From positions 1-42,697 of the IMG/VR virus record IMGVR_UViG_3300036820_000034: a DNA stretch of 42,697 nt; one strand, given 5' to 3'. Positions 31,700-38,150 of this stretch are shown here, piece after piece. The stretch's first letter is position 1. Each line of letters starts with the position of its first letter. The notes below the pieces were generated by a model. The model saw only the letters and a program-made list of their open reading frames with translations, had not been told where the DNA came from and did no database searches. Source of the DNA: a virus. The translations under genes and the position numbers were made by a program.

Positions 31700-33384
31700 T
31701 ACGATCCGCCGCAGGGACCGAAGGTGCTCGTATCACCGCTTACGATCGTGCCAGAAAGGGTGACGCTGGTGGACGAATGGGCTGTCTGGCGCCAAGTGTC
31801 GGTCGAGGTCGTCTCATCATCTGCGCTGCAATGCCAGATACCGTTTGGCGCAGTCGGCAATGCGATGATGATCGTGGAAGCGCCAGAGGTTCCTGTGCAG
31901 ACGAACTTGCCGGTAGCGGTGCCACCACTGGTTGTTATGTCAGCAGTCAAACACGCGCCTGTTCCTGTGGCGGTGAACTTCGTGCCTTCATCGAGGAGGT
32001 AGGTGACCCCGGCGTTGAACGATATGGCGGTGCCGTAACCCAAATAGTTACCACTCGCGGCATCGACGGTCTGCGCCCAAAGCGAGGGGCCGACGACAAG
32101 TGTGGCATTGCCATTGATCGTGCCACTCGCCGGGGTGACCGTGACGGTCGTCACGCTGCTCGCAGAGATGTCGATACCGCAGGATGATCCCGTGGGAGCG
32201 GGGCTACTGACAGCAACCGCTCCGGCGTAGCTAAAATATACCCCGTTGGCGCAGTCAGCAGAGGTGATCGAGCCGGTAGCCCCGGTGACGGTGCGAACCG
32301 CGTAAGCCGAATTACACTGAACGTTTCCAGCCGAAGGATTCGAGCAGGTGATGCCGACGCCATTCTCAATGTTGAGATTCGACTGAGTGGAATTATTCGT
32401 GCCATTGGTCTGAAGCGTCGCCCCGCCAATGCACCCGCTCGTCGTCAACGCACCGCTGGTTCCATTCGGGCACACTGGAGAGGTGCCGGCGGTGAGCGCG
32501 GAATCGATGAGACCTGCGAAAGTATTTATGGCCGTGAAGGTTTGCGCAAGATTGAGTTCAGCGATCACCCCAGTGTTAGCCGGGACCTCTATCGAGTAAT
32601 TAGTTGCCGAGGCATTCTCGCTTTGAAAAGCCGTATATCCAGTAGATGAACCCTGAACTGCAAGATTTGCATTCGTGAATATGTTGCCTTGGGTCCATGT
32701 CTGCGAGTTTGTGAGTAACGGCAGCGTGACCCCAAGGGCGGTATTCAAATTAGCCGGCGTAGGGGTGACGAGCCAGGTCGCGATGCCGGTGCCTGGCACC
32801 AGGGTTGCCAGGGCGCCAAATGCCGTGCCACCGGTATGGGTACAGGTGATGACGCCCGCGCTCGATAGGGTGCAATCTCCCGACAGCGTGAGAGGCGCGT
32901 AAGCCGTGCCCCCCGAATTTCCGACCGGGAGCTGCCCGGCGGATGGAACTGAGGACGAGCCGAGACCACCGTTTGAGGCCGTGAGTGGATCAGTGAGCCC
33001 CAACGAGATCGCAGCGAGTGTTGTAAACACCCCGCTATTCGCCGTCCCCGTCCCGATCGGTGGAGGGGATGCGGGAGTGCCGGTCCAAGATCCACTGCCA
33101 CCACAAGTCGCCCACAGCGCTGTCGTGCCGTTATTCGAGAGGCAGTCCCCGTTTACGAACGCAGGCAGCATGTTGCCCGAGATGATGAGCCATGCGGCAA
33201 GCTGGGGCGGCGTCGCTTCGACCGTGCTCGCGTTCGTGCAGGGCGCGAGGGTCGCGCAGCCTTGACTCGTCAGGAATCGCTCCGTCCCCGTGAACGTCGC
33301 CGCGTTGTTATAATTTCCCAGGGTTGGCGTCGCGGCGATCCCGAGCGCCGGCAACAGCAGCAGAGTAAGAAGGAGCAGTTTCAT
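31699..33384 (-). CDS. Secreted fibre-like low-complexity protein
   Basis: A protein of about 561 aa starting MKLLLLTLLLLPALGIA, a signal peptide, then ATPTLGNYNNAATFTGTERFL. It is rich in Gly, Thr, Ser and Asn with tail-fibre-like segments (GTGTANSGVFTTLAAISLG; TASNGGLGSSSVPSAGQLPV) and two Cys-containing turns. The N-terminal half resembles phage fibre linkers, but the export signal is clear. The ATG at 33384 is two bases after the PASTA gene stop. A longer frame upstream to 33567 is a shadow of the PASTA repeat region and is rejected. Confidence 0.65.
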   Translation of the reverse strand: MKLLLLTLLLLPALGIAATPTLGNYNNAATFTGTERFLTSQGCATLAPCTNASTVEATPPQLAAWLIISGNMLPAFVNGDCLSNNGTTALWATCGGSGSWTGTPASPPPIGTGTANSGVFTTLAAISLGLTDPLTASNGGLGSSSVPSAGQLPVGNSGGTAYAPLTLSGDCTLSSAGVITCTHTGGTAFGALATLVPGTGIATWLVTPTPANLNTALGVTLPLLTNSQTWTQGNIFTNANLAVQGSSTGYTAFQSENASATNYSIEVPANTGVIAELNLAQTFTAINTFAGLIDSALTAGTSPVCPNGTSGALTTSGCIGGATLQTNGTNNSTQSNLNIENGVGITCSNPSAGNVQCNSAYAVRTVTGATGSITSADCANGVYFSYAGAVAVSSPAPTGSSCGIDISASSVTTVTVTPASGTINGNATLVVGPSLWAQTVDAASGNYLGYGTAISFNAGVTYLLDEGTKFTATGTGACLTADITTSGGTATGKFVCTGTSGASTIIIALPTAPNGIWHCSADDETTSTDTWRQTAHSSTSVTLSGTIVSGDTSTFGPCGGS

Positions 33385-33386
33385 TT

Positions 33387-33917
33387 TCACGGGGATACCC
33401 CTAATGAGAGGGTGAGGGCGACGTAGGAGCCCGGGAGGACTGCCGCGCCTGCGGCCGGGGACTGCGCGAACACGCACCCGGCCGGCAGATATGTGACCAG
33501 GGGATTGCCGTTGGAATCGATGACGGGATTGCCGTTGGAATCGATGACGGGAGCCGAGATCTCCCACTGGAATCCGGTCGCCGTCAGGTTGAGCGCCGCG
33601 AGCGCCGCCCGGGCATCGGCGACGGTGAGCCCGTAGAGATCCGGAACGGCCACTGTGCCCGGAGCCGGCGTCGGGGCGCCCGTGCTCGCTGCGAGCCGCA
33701 CGCCATTGGAGTATGGGCCGTACCAGTAATTATCGGTATCAGTCTCGAAGACGTATCCCCAGGGCACCGTCGTGAGCACCGGATTACCGTTGGAATCGAT
33801 GACGGGATTGCCGTTGGAATCGATCATAGGAACCTGCCCCGGCTCCCAATCGACCCACGGGAACTCCCCAGCGTTGACCGCCGCGAGGACCGCTTCGGCG
33901 ACGGTCTGATCGGCCAT
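33387..33917 (-). CDS. PASTA-domain protein with duplicated octapeptide insertions
   Basis: A 176-aa protein with a PASTA-like core: VAVPDLYGLTVADARAALAALNL, then PAGCVFAQSPAAGAAVLPGSYVALTLSLG. In bacteria PASTA domains recognise peptidoglycan stem peptides or lipid II. Two places carry tandem copies of the octapeptide V-I-D-S-N-G-N-P (about residues 31-46 and 124-139), the second within the PASTA fold. There is no signal peptide, unlike the next four genes. It may be a virion wall-binding part. It follows the small basic gene by seven bases. Confidence 0.7.
   Translation of the reverse strand: MADQTVAEAVLAAVNAGEFPWVDWEPGQVPMIDSNGNPVIDSNGNPVLTTVPWGYVFETDTDNYWYGPYSNGVRLAASTGAPTPAPGTVAVPDLYGLTVADARAALAALNLTATGFQWEISAPVIDSNGNPVIDSNGNPLVTYLPAGCVFAQSPAAGAAVLPGSYVALTLSLGVSP
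33510..33554 (-). repeat. Tandem 24-bp repeat, copy A (IDSNGNPV units)
   Basis: Two adjoining copies of a unit that reads GGATTGCCGTTGGAATCGAT on the plus strand plus four bases, inside the PASTA coding region. The same unit reappears at 33780-33828. Confidence 0.85.
33780..33828 (-). repeat. Tandem 24-bp repeat, copy B (IDSNGNPV units)
   Basis: Two units nearly identical to copy A, differing at a few positions (GGATTACCG in the first). They encode the octapeptides near residues 31-46 of the PASTA protein. Confidence 0.85.
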
Positions 33918-33924
33918 GGATTAC

Positions 33925-34107
33925 TTACGCCCCGTGATAATTGCGGCCGCCAGGCGCGGCGCCTTTGCGCCGGGCGATGGCTCCGATTACGGCGCCAGGG
34001 ACACCCCGGGCACGAAGCTGTGCGGCGCGTCCGCCGTGACCGAGCTTATTGGACTTACCGTGGAAGCGGCCGGTTTTGCGAGTAGACCCTCGGGCTTTTC
34101 GGGCCAT
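33925..34107 (-). CDS. Small basic protein
   Basis: A 60-aa, very basic glycine-rich protein (MARKARGSTRKTGRFHGKSN...). The ATG at 34107 has AGGAG at ideal spacing, the strongest start signal in this area. Its sequence resembles small DNA- or RNA-binding phage peptides. No domain is assigned. Confidence 0.65.
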   Translation of the reverse strand: MARKARGSTRKTGRFHGKSNKLGHGGRAAQLRARGVPGAVIGAIARRKGAAPGGRNYHGA

Positions 34108-34310
34108 GTGAGGACTCCTGGCTTGACGCCATTACGCCTCACAGATGGGCGAGGATTCTGCAACCTGACCGGGAGCCTGTCCAGCCCGGCTGAGACGAGA
34201 GAGCGATCGTTGCGACACAAGCGCTCCCACCGGCTCATCATTTGCTCAAGCTGAATCGCGAGATCCAGTTCGACTTCGGCCCGAGGACGCTCGTAGTAGC
34301 GGTTGCTCAA
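33987..34310 (-). CDS. Possible small protein overlapping the basic gene
   Basis: An open frame of up to 107 aa starting at TTG 34310 (LSNRYYERPRAEVELDLAIQ...), where residues 1-55 look like a real helical protein (LEQMMSRWERLCRNDRSL). It overlaps the better-supported gene at 33925-34107 for its last 120 bases and has only a weak RBS, so it may be shorter, frameshifted or spurious. If it is absent, 34108-34322 is non-coding. Confidence 0.35.
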   Translation of the reverse strand: MSNRYYERPRAEVELDLAIQLEQMMSRWERLCRNDRSLVSAGLDRLPVRLQNPRPSVRRNGVKPGVLTWPEKPEGLLAKPAASTVSPISSVTADAPHSFVPGVSLAP

Positions 34311-34322
34311 CTGTGAGATCCG

Positions 34323-34637
34323 TCACACCTTCATGGCGACGGTACTGTCTACCTCGCCTCCTATCGCGTCAAGGATTTCATCAGGTTCGGGACGGATCGG
34401 CATCAAGAACTTGTCCCACGCCACCGGAGCGTGCGCTTTCTGACCGTCCTTCGTCCAGCATTTTAGCTCCCGATCGATCACCCACACCTCACCGTGCTCG
34501 CAGTCACAGGCCCGTACGCCGAGAGAACAGGCGATCGGCTCGCGCCCGTCGATGAGCCGCAGGCATTGCACCACCTTACCCAAGTTCTCCCGTGAGCCAC
34601 CGACCACGAGCGCGAGGTCCCCGGGGCAGCAATTCAT
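34323..34637 (-). CDS. Conserved-type phage hypothetical protein
   Basis: A 104-aa protein, MNCCPGDLALVVGGSRENLG..., whose opening (M-N-C-x-P-G-D-L-A-x-V) is a pattern I recall from small hypothetical proteins of many phages of Proteobacteria. It has paired cysteines (ACDCEHGEVW and KCW) that may bind zinc and a short C-terminal acidic segment. It overlaps the HNH gene as ATGA. Confidence 0.7.
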   Translation of the reverse strand: MNCCPGDLALVVGGSRENLGKVVQCLRLIDGREPIACSLGVRACDCEHGEVWVIDRELKCWTKDGQKAHAPVAWDKFLMPIRPEPDEILDAIGGEVDSTVAMKV

Positions 34638-35032
34638 CGGGCGCCCTTCCTCATATTGCAGATCGGCGTCATCGCCTGCAGATTCGAGGCGGCATGCTTG
34701 CCGCCCTTACTCAACGGCACACGGTGATCCCAGTGCCGCTCCAGAATCACGCTGCGGCCACAACCGCAGGCGCACACGAACTGCTGTCTCACGAGGATCT
34801 CCTGCAACTCTTCCTCCGTCACCCGAGCACTTCCGATCCGGGCGGTGCGCTGGCGCTGGCGGCGGATCGTACGATCGTTTAAACGCTTCGGTCTGCGGCA
34901 GTCCCGGCAGAGATTCGCGTACTTCGGCCGCCCGGACCAGTCGCTCCCGTTCTTGCAGAACCAACCGAGCGGGAGCGCCCGGCCGCAGGGGCCTTCACAT
35001 CGAAAGAGGTTGTCCGCGACGGGCAATGGCAT
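34634..35032 (-). CDS. HNH endonuclease
   Basis: A 132-aa HNH protein. The N-terminal half has CEGPCGRALP and NLCRDCRRPK zinc knuckles, then a helix EEELQEILVRQQFVCACGCGR. The catalytic part is WDHRVPLSKGGKHAASNLQAMTPICNMRKG, with the His-Asn-His-like pattern and final Asn-Lys. It may be a freestanding homing-type nuclease, or packaging-associated, although here it lies about 7.5 kb upstream of terL. A CGTTTAAACG site (34876-34885) lies inside the gene. Confidence 0.85.
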   Translation of the reverse strand: MPLPVADNLFRCEGPCGRALPLGWFCKNGSDWSGRPKYANLCRDCRRPKRLNDRTIRRQRQRTARIGSARVTEEELQEILVRQQFVCACGCGRSVILERHWDHRVPLSKGGKHAASNLQAMTPICNMRKGAR

Positions 35033-35237
35033 CGACCTCCTCCATCATGCGCAAGTCGTTCATGGCGGCCATCGCGGCACGTACCGAGAGAATCGAGAAA
35101 TCGTCGAGCCCGACCTTCCCCACCACGGAGAACGTCGCCCCGTTGTGCTCGACAACTCCATATACCACGACTCCCTTCAGTGAGCCTTCCTTCGCTCGTT
35201 TAATCAACATCTCAAAATATTCCACCAACTCATCCAT
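34995..35237 (-). CDS. Small hypothetical protein
   Basis: An 80-aa alpha/beta protein (MDELVEYFEMLIKRAKEG...) with Met-rich helix SVRAAMAAMNDLRMMEEVDA. I chose ATG 35237 because GGGAG lies seven bases upstream and a terminator (35250-35276) precedes it; a longer frame to 35297 would translate through that terminator. It overlaps the HNH gene by 38 bases. Confidence 0.7.
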   Translation of the reverse strand: MDELVEYFEMLIKRAKEGSLKGVVVYGVVEHNGATFSVVGKVGLDDFSILSVRAAMAAMNDLRMMEEVDAIARRGQPLSM

Positions 35238-35249
35238 TCTATCACTCCC

Positions 35250-35276
35250 AAAAACACCCCCGGATTTCTCCGGGGG
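35250..35276 (-). terminator. Intrinsic terminator downstream of tRNA-Thr
   Basis: A perfect 8-bp stem CCCCCGGA/TCCGGGGG with a GAAA tetraloop on the minus strand, followed by TGTTTTTG. It would end transcripts coming from the tRNA side just before the RBS of the next gene. A second perfect 7-bp stem (GCGCGGC/GCCGCGC) lies at 35283-35306. Confidence 0.8.
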
Positions 35277-35311
35277 CAAAAAGCGCGGCGAGGACACCTG
35301 CCGCGCGGGGG

Positions 35312-35458
35312 TTAGATTTCGATTATCACTCCGCTTTTACCCAACGAGCGAGCATATTTTACCGTCCAACAGCCACCTGACTTCACGTGCGAATCAGTCT
35401 TGCAGTGGTAGCAATACGGAAACCGCTTGTCCTCGTGTGAATCGCCATATGGTGCCAC
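35312..35458 (-). CDS. Possible small cysteine protein whose 5' end is inside tRNA-Thr
   Basis: An open frame of 48 codons ending FPYCYHCKTDSHVKSGGC, then WTVKYARSLGKSGVIIEI. The C-x-x-C and later Cys, with an ordered basic C-terminus, look like a real small phage protein. The only start is GTG 35458 inside the tRNA acceptor stem, with no RBS, and an in-frame stop lies just upstream within the tRNA. It may be a gene whose 5' end was replaced when the tRNA arrived. Confidence 0.4.
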   Translation of the reverse strand: MAPYGDSHEDKRFPYCYHCKTDSHVKSGGCWTVKYARSLGKSGVIIEI

Positions 35459-35527
35459 GGGTAGGATTTGAACCTACGACCCGCGCCTTACGAGAGCGCC
35501 GCACTAAACCAACTGTGCTACCGTGGC
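35450..35527 (-). tRNA. tRNA-Thr(CGT)
   Basis: A complete cloverleaf can be drawn: acceptor GCCACGG/CCGTGGC with A73 and encoded CCA, D stem GCAC/GTGC with loop AGTTGGTTTA, anticodon stem GCGCT/GGCGC (one U-G), loop CTCGTAA giving anticodon CGT, variable loop of five, T stem GTAGG/CCTAC with loop TTCAAAT. It reads ACG threonine codons. Its 5' end overlaps the HTH gene stop by ten bases. Confidence 0.95.
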
Positions 35528-35712
35528 AATTCAACTGTGTACCCTCCCGCCTTCATCCACTCGTTCAACTCCGACTCCTGATACCGGATCGCGCGCAATG
35601 AGAGGCGCACGAAGGGCGGCCCTGCACCCTCCCGCCGTAACCGCCCCAACGTCGAGCGCGAGAGCTTCAGATACCGCGCAGCCTCGCGGGTGGTGAGTAA
35701 CGGCTCGGTCAC
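35518..35712 (-). CDS. AlpA/excisionase-like HTH protein
   Basis: A 64-aa protein with LLTTREAARYLKLSRSTLGRLRREGAGPPFVRL, a winged helix-turn-helix of the AlpA/HTH_17 type, followed by RAIRYQESELNEWMKAG. It starts at GTG 35712 with GGAGG seven bases upstream and a GTGA overlap with the previous stop. It stops inside the tRNA (last ten bases shared). It is probably a small transcription regulator; no integrase is visible for it to serve as excisionase. Confidence 0.8.
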   Translation of the reverse strand: MTEPLLTTREAARYLKLSRSTLGRLRREGAGPPFVRLSLRAIRYQESELNEWMKAGGYTVELPR

Positions 35713-35930
35713 TGTGCAACCTCCTCGTTCCAGATTTTGCCGCACGCGCGGCAACGGTAGCGATCGCAGCAGCCTTCCGAGCATTCGCCTGCATCCTCGT
35801 AATCGGTATGGACCCATCCGCCTGAAGCGCCGGCCGGCCTCGGGTGTGACAGCGTGCAGATGTATCGCTCGCCCACGCGCGGCCACGTCGCCGGATCGAA
35901 CACAAGATCCTTGGTCCGGTGGTCGGTCAT
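35709..35930 (-). CDS. Small cysteine-rich protein
   Basis: A 73-aa protein whose C-terminus has CSEGCCDRYRCRACGKIW, a compact zinc-ribbon-like cysteine cluster. The N-terminus (DLVFDPATWPRVGERYIC) looks ordered. It overlaps the MazG-like gene by ATGA with AGAGGGG upstream. No named family is recognised. Confidence 0.7.
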   Translation of the reverse strand: MTDHRTKDLVFDPATWPRVGERYICTLSHPRPAGASGGWVHTDYEDAGECSEGCCDRYRCRACGKIWNEEVAQ

Positions 35931-36235
35931 TTGCGGCCCCTCTCGTCGTTGCAGACTTCGATTGCGAACCTCAGCGCCATCGCTGCAACCTGGATAGCCT
36001 CTTTGCGCATGGCTCGAAGATCGCGGCGCTGCTGATTGGTCTTGATGTGCTGCCATAGCTCGTCCAATTCCTCGGCGAGCACCGCATAGCCCTCGTGGGC
36101 CGAGTTGAATGGCGGCCAGTTCTCTCGCGCCTGTGTCAGCTCGAAGTCAGCTAGAGACAGGGCGTCGCGCTGTATAAGCCGCTCGCAGACTTCGTGATTC
36201 TCGGTCCGCTGCTCACCAGTAGTTGAAGTCGCCAT
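35927..36235 (-). CDS. MazG-like nucleotide pyrophosphohydrolase candidate
   Basis: A 102-aa helical protein. HEGYAVLAEELDELWQHIK followed by RKEAIQVAAMALRFAIEV matches the E-x-x-E-L...E-x-x-x-x-A core of the short all-alpha NTP-PPase (MazG-like) family found in phages. Such enzymes hydrolyse (d)NTPs to monophosphates or remove alarmones and odd nucleotides. The ATG at 36235 has GGAG six bases upstream; a longer frame to 36481 is the shadow of the next gene. Confidence 0.7.
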   Translation of the reverse strand: MATSTTGEQRTENHEVCERLIQRDALSLADFELTQARENWPPFNSAHEGYAVLAEELDELWQHIKTNQQRRDLRAMRKEAIQVAAMALRFAIEVCNDERGRK

Positions 36236-36485
36236 CGATGTCTCCGTGGTAAGCCGCAGCGTTCTGGGCGTATGTCTTCGCGAGTGAGACCGTTGCAAAT
36301 AGCTTCGGCCCTCCGCGTGGTGGCTGATAGCCGTCCACTCCGGCCCGCTCGATGTGCCGGAAGCAGTCCGGTCCCACTGGCTGCCCCTGTTGGCCGTCAT
36401 CCTCCATGTATGCCTCCCAAGCGGGACCCGGGCGCAGTTTCCGACCGCAGGCATAGCACTGGTTCGATGTCCGCTCACCACTCAT
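36213..36485 (-). CDS. Small putative zinc-binding protein
   Basis: A 90-aa protein, MSGERTSNQCYACGRKLRPG..., with a C-x-x-C pair at 10-13 and another Cys-His segment (DCFRHIE) that could complete a zinc site. The C-terminus (DIDGDFNYW) overlaps the MazG-like gene by 23 bases. ATG 36485 forms an ATGA overlap with the upstream stop; a TTG at 36512 is a less likely alternative. Confidence 0.65.
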   Translation of the reverse strand: MSGERTSNQCYACGRKLRPGPAWEAYMEDDGQQGQPVGPDCFRHIERAGVDGYQPPRGGPKLFATVSLAKTYAQNAAAYHGDIDGDFNYW

Positions 36486-36802
36486 GCTCCCCACGCCTTT
36501 CTGAAACTCCAACGCCGCAGCAATTCATACAGCTCATCTGCCTCATGACCCTCGGCGCTCACCACGAGCCTCGGCTGTGCCCAACCCTCCTCCATCAGCA
36601 CGACGCGCCGGATCGGGAACTCGTACAAATCGACCTTCACCGGGGCCAACGGATCGAGCAGATCGCGATCGAGGGTCGGCTTCATGAGCACTCGCACGAG
36701 GAGCCGCGCGCCGTCGTACGTCTCGCGCTCGGGCACCTCGACCCAGCCTAAGAGCTTGCCGGGGAGGTTCACATCGCGTACTTCGAGGGAGATCAGGCTC
36801 AT
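36482..36802 (-). CDS. Hypothetical protein
   Basis: A 106-aa mixed alpha/beta protein (MSLISLEVRDVNLPGKLLGW...) ending with a helical segment EADELYELLRRWSFRKAWGA. No motif is recognised. The ATG has GAGGCGG just upstream and overlaps a short upstream frame as ATGA. It lies in the accessory cluster downstream of endonuclease VII. Confidence 0.65.
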   Translation of the reverse strand: MSLISLEVRDVNLPGKLLGWVEVPERETYDGARLLVRVLMKPTLDRDLLDPLAPVKVDLYEFPIRRVVLMEEGWAQPRLVVSAEGHEADELYELLRRWSFRKAWGA

Positions 36803-36927
36803 GTCCGCCTCGGACGCCCTCTGTGCAGCGCGATCCCCAGCTCCCGCATCAGCCAATATCGCCACCGACGGGCCGTCTGCCGACTATTGCCTCTACCCAT
36901 GAGGCCGCATGCTACTCCGTGACGCAT
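36799..36927 (-). CDS. Possible 42-residue basic peptide
   Basis: A short frame, MRHGVACGLMGRGNSRQTAR then RWRYWLMRELGIALHRGR..., ending in an ATGA overlap with the next gene. There is no convincing RBS for the ATG at 36927 (or 36900), so support is the overlap and the strongly basic composition only. From 36928 to 37034 I see only G-rich sequence. Confidence 0.3.
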   Translation of the reverse strand: MRHGVACGLMGRGNSRQTARRWRYWLMRELGIALHRGRPRRT

Positions 36928-37034
36928 GGTGGCGCAAATCGGTTTTTTTGGGGGATGGGGGAGAGAGGGTGCCCCCTTGCGGTATCCGCGCTCCGCCCAT
37001 CGGCCCGAAACGAGGTTCAGAGCGGCCGGGGGGA

Positions 37035-37433
37035 TCAGGAAGAATGCCGCATGAGATACCGAATCAGCATTCTCAGTCGCTTGGGATCATCTTCTACATG
37101 ACCAAGACAGGTATTACAGCCAGTGCAGAGCCACCCTCTGAACCTTCCTGTTTTATGGTCATGATCGTAGTGAAGCGAACGGCGCACAGACCCAGGAGAA
37201 CCGCAGCATTCGCAGCATTTCGGCCGTGGTCTATCTGCCTTGGCCTCGCGATTCTTGCGGGTGTATTCGATCGCAATGGCTCGCAGGCATACCTTGCAGC
37301 GCGAATTGCGGCCCAAAGCGCCTGTCCTCAGCGGTCCAAACTCGGCTAGAGGCTTTTCCACCTCGCAATAGGTGCAGGTCTTAGCGGGGGCGTCCGGCGC
37401 GTAGGTCAATCGACGTTTCCAAGAAGGTCTCAT
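37035..37433 (-). CDS. Recombination endonuclease VII-like protein
   Basis: A 132-aa protein of the T4 endonuclease VII (HNH/ββα-Me) type. Two zinc CxxC pairs (CTYC and CKVC) lie near the N-terminus, a CCECCG knuckle follows, then the catalytic LHYDHDHKTGRFRGWLCTGC and NTCLGHVEDDPKRLRMLIRYL, hallmarks of the family. It resolves branched DNA before packaging. It is the first gene of the long minus-strand operon, starting at ATG 37433 just downstream of the control region. Confidence 0.88.
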   Translation of the reverse strand: MRPSWKRRLTYAPDAPAKTCTYCEVEKPLAEFGPLRTGALGRNSRCKVCLRAIAIEYTRKNREAKADRPRPKCCECCGSPGSVRRSLHYDHDHKTGRFRGWLCTGCNTCLGHVEDDPKRLRMLIRYLMRHSS

Positions 37434-37464
37434 GCCTGGTAATTCTGGATATATCCCTCATTTT

Positions 37465-37495
37465 TGTCAACTACAAACGCAAGTGCCTGATTATA
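37465..37495 (-). promoter_or_regulatory. Possible promoter elements for the long minus-strand operon
   Basis: On the minus strand a perfect TATAAT lies at 37490-37495 and a perfect TTGACA at 37465-37470, upstream of the endonuclease VII gene. They are not arranged as one promoter; TTGACA pairs at 17 bases with CAGAAT (37442-37447), which would leave almost no leader before ATG 37433. Either may act. Confidence 0.35.
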
Positions 37496-37664
37496 CTCAT
37501 TTCACAACATTACATAATCTGTATTATGCGTAGCTCCTTGTGGCCGAGGTGTAATAGCGCGCTATCATTTTGTGCGATTACCGCACACGTGCATAAAACC
37601 CTCCATTTTTGTGCCGATTGCCTCAAAAACCACCTCTAATAGAATCAATCACTTAGAGATTCAT

Positions 37665-37674
37665 CGTTTAAACG
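37665..37674. repeat. CGTTTAAACG palindrome in the control region
   Basis: A perfect copy of the dispersed 10-bp palindrome in non-coding DNA. On the minus strand it is preceded by TTGCAC ending two bases upstream, reminiscent of the -35/site arrangement at 38101. Confidence 0.7.
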
Positions 37675-38100
37675 AGTGCAAACCGCTACTGTATGGATGT
37701 CCACCTGGTAGCGTAATCATACATCCGTAAGTCATTGATTATAAAGGCAGGACAGCGGAGGACAGCGGAACCTAACACGGTGTCCTCGCGTCTAAGCTAA
37801 TGATTCAACTGGAAAAAACGACGTGTTGGACAGTGGGACAGCGGATTTTTCCTACTAGCGCCCCTGGGGGTACTATGAGGTAATGCGAATGCGTCTCATT
37901 ATCATTTATCTCGTGCATACATCATCTACACACTTACGTCACTGTCCAACAGGTAATAGATATAAGAATCATGAGGTTGCAACTGGACACCGTGTTGGAC
38001 GCTGCATTTCCGCTGTCCAACAGCTTGCTTTCTCCAGAACACCGCAAAACACTGCATAAAACGAACAGCCTAGCTTAATGTAAAGAATTGTAATTTACGC

Positions 38101-38128
38101 TTGACTTACGTTTAAACGTCTCTATAGT
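38101..38128 (+). promoter_or_regulatory. Sigma70-type promoter with palindromic operator in its spacer
   Basis: TTGACT (38101-38106), 16-base spacer, TATAGT (38123-38128), about 48 bases before the SprT start. The spacer contains CGTTTAAACG at 38109-38118, exactly where a repressor would block polymerase. Confidence 0.75.
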
Positions 38129-38150
38129 GGTCTGTGATGACCCATGACGC

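Noticed and set aside
33385-33567. N-terminal extension of the secreted fibre-like protein (RHRFQRQS repeats)
   Set aside because: It is the PASTA repeat DNA read in another frame; the signal peptide starting at 33384 is the convincing N-terminus.
36941-36976. G-rich stretch with runs of five G as a G-quadruplex or terminator
   Set aside because: Only three close G-runs are seen and the T run lies on the wrong side for a terminator on either strand.
37741-38025. The repeat array read as a CRISPR
   Set aside because: Repeats are about 10 bp, irregularly spaced and in both orientations, with no uniform spacers and no cas genes.
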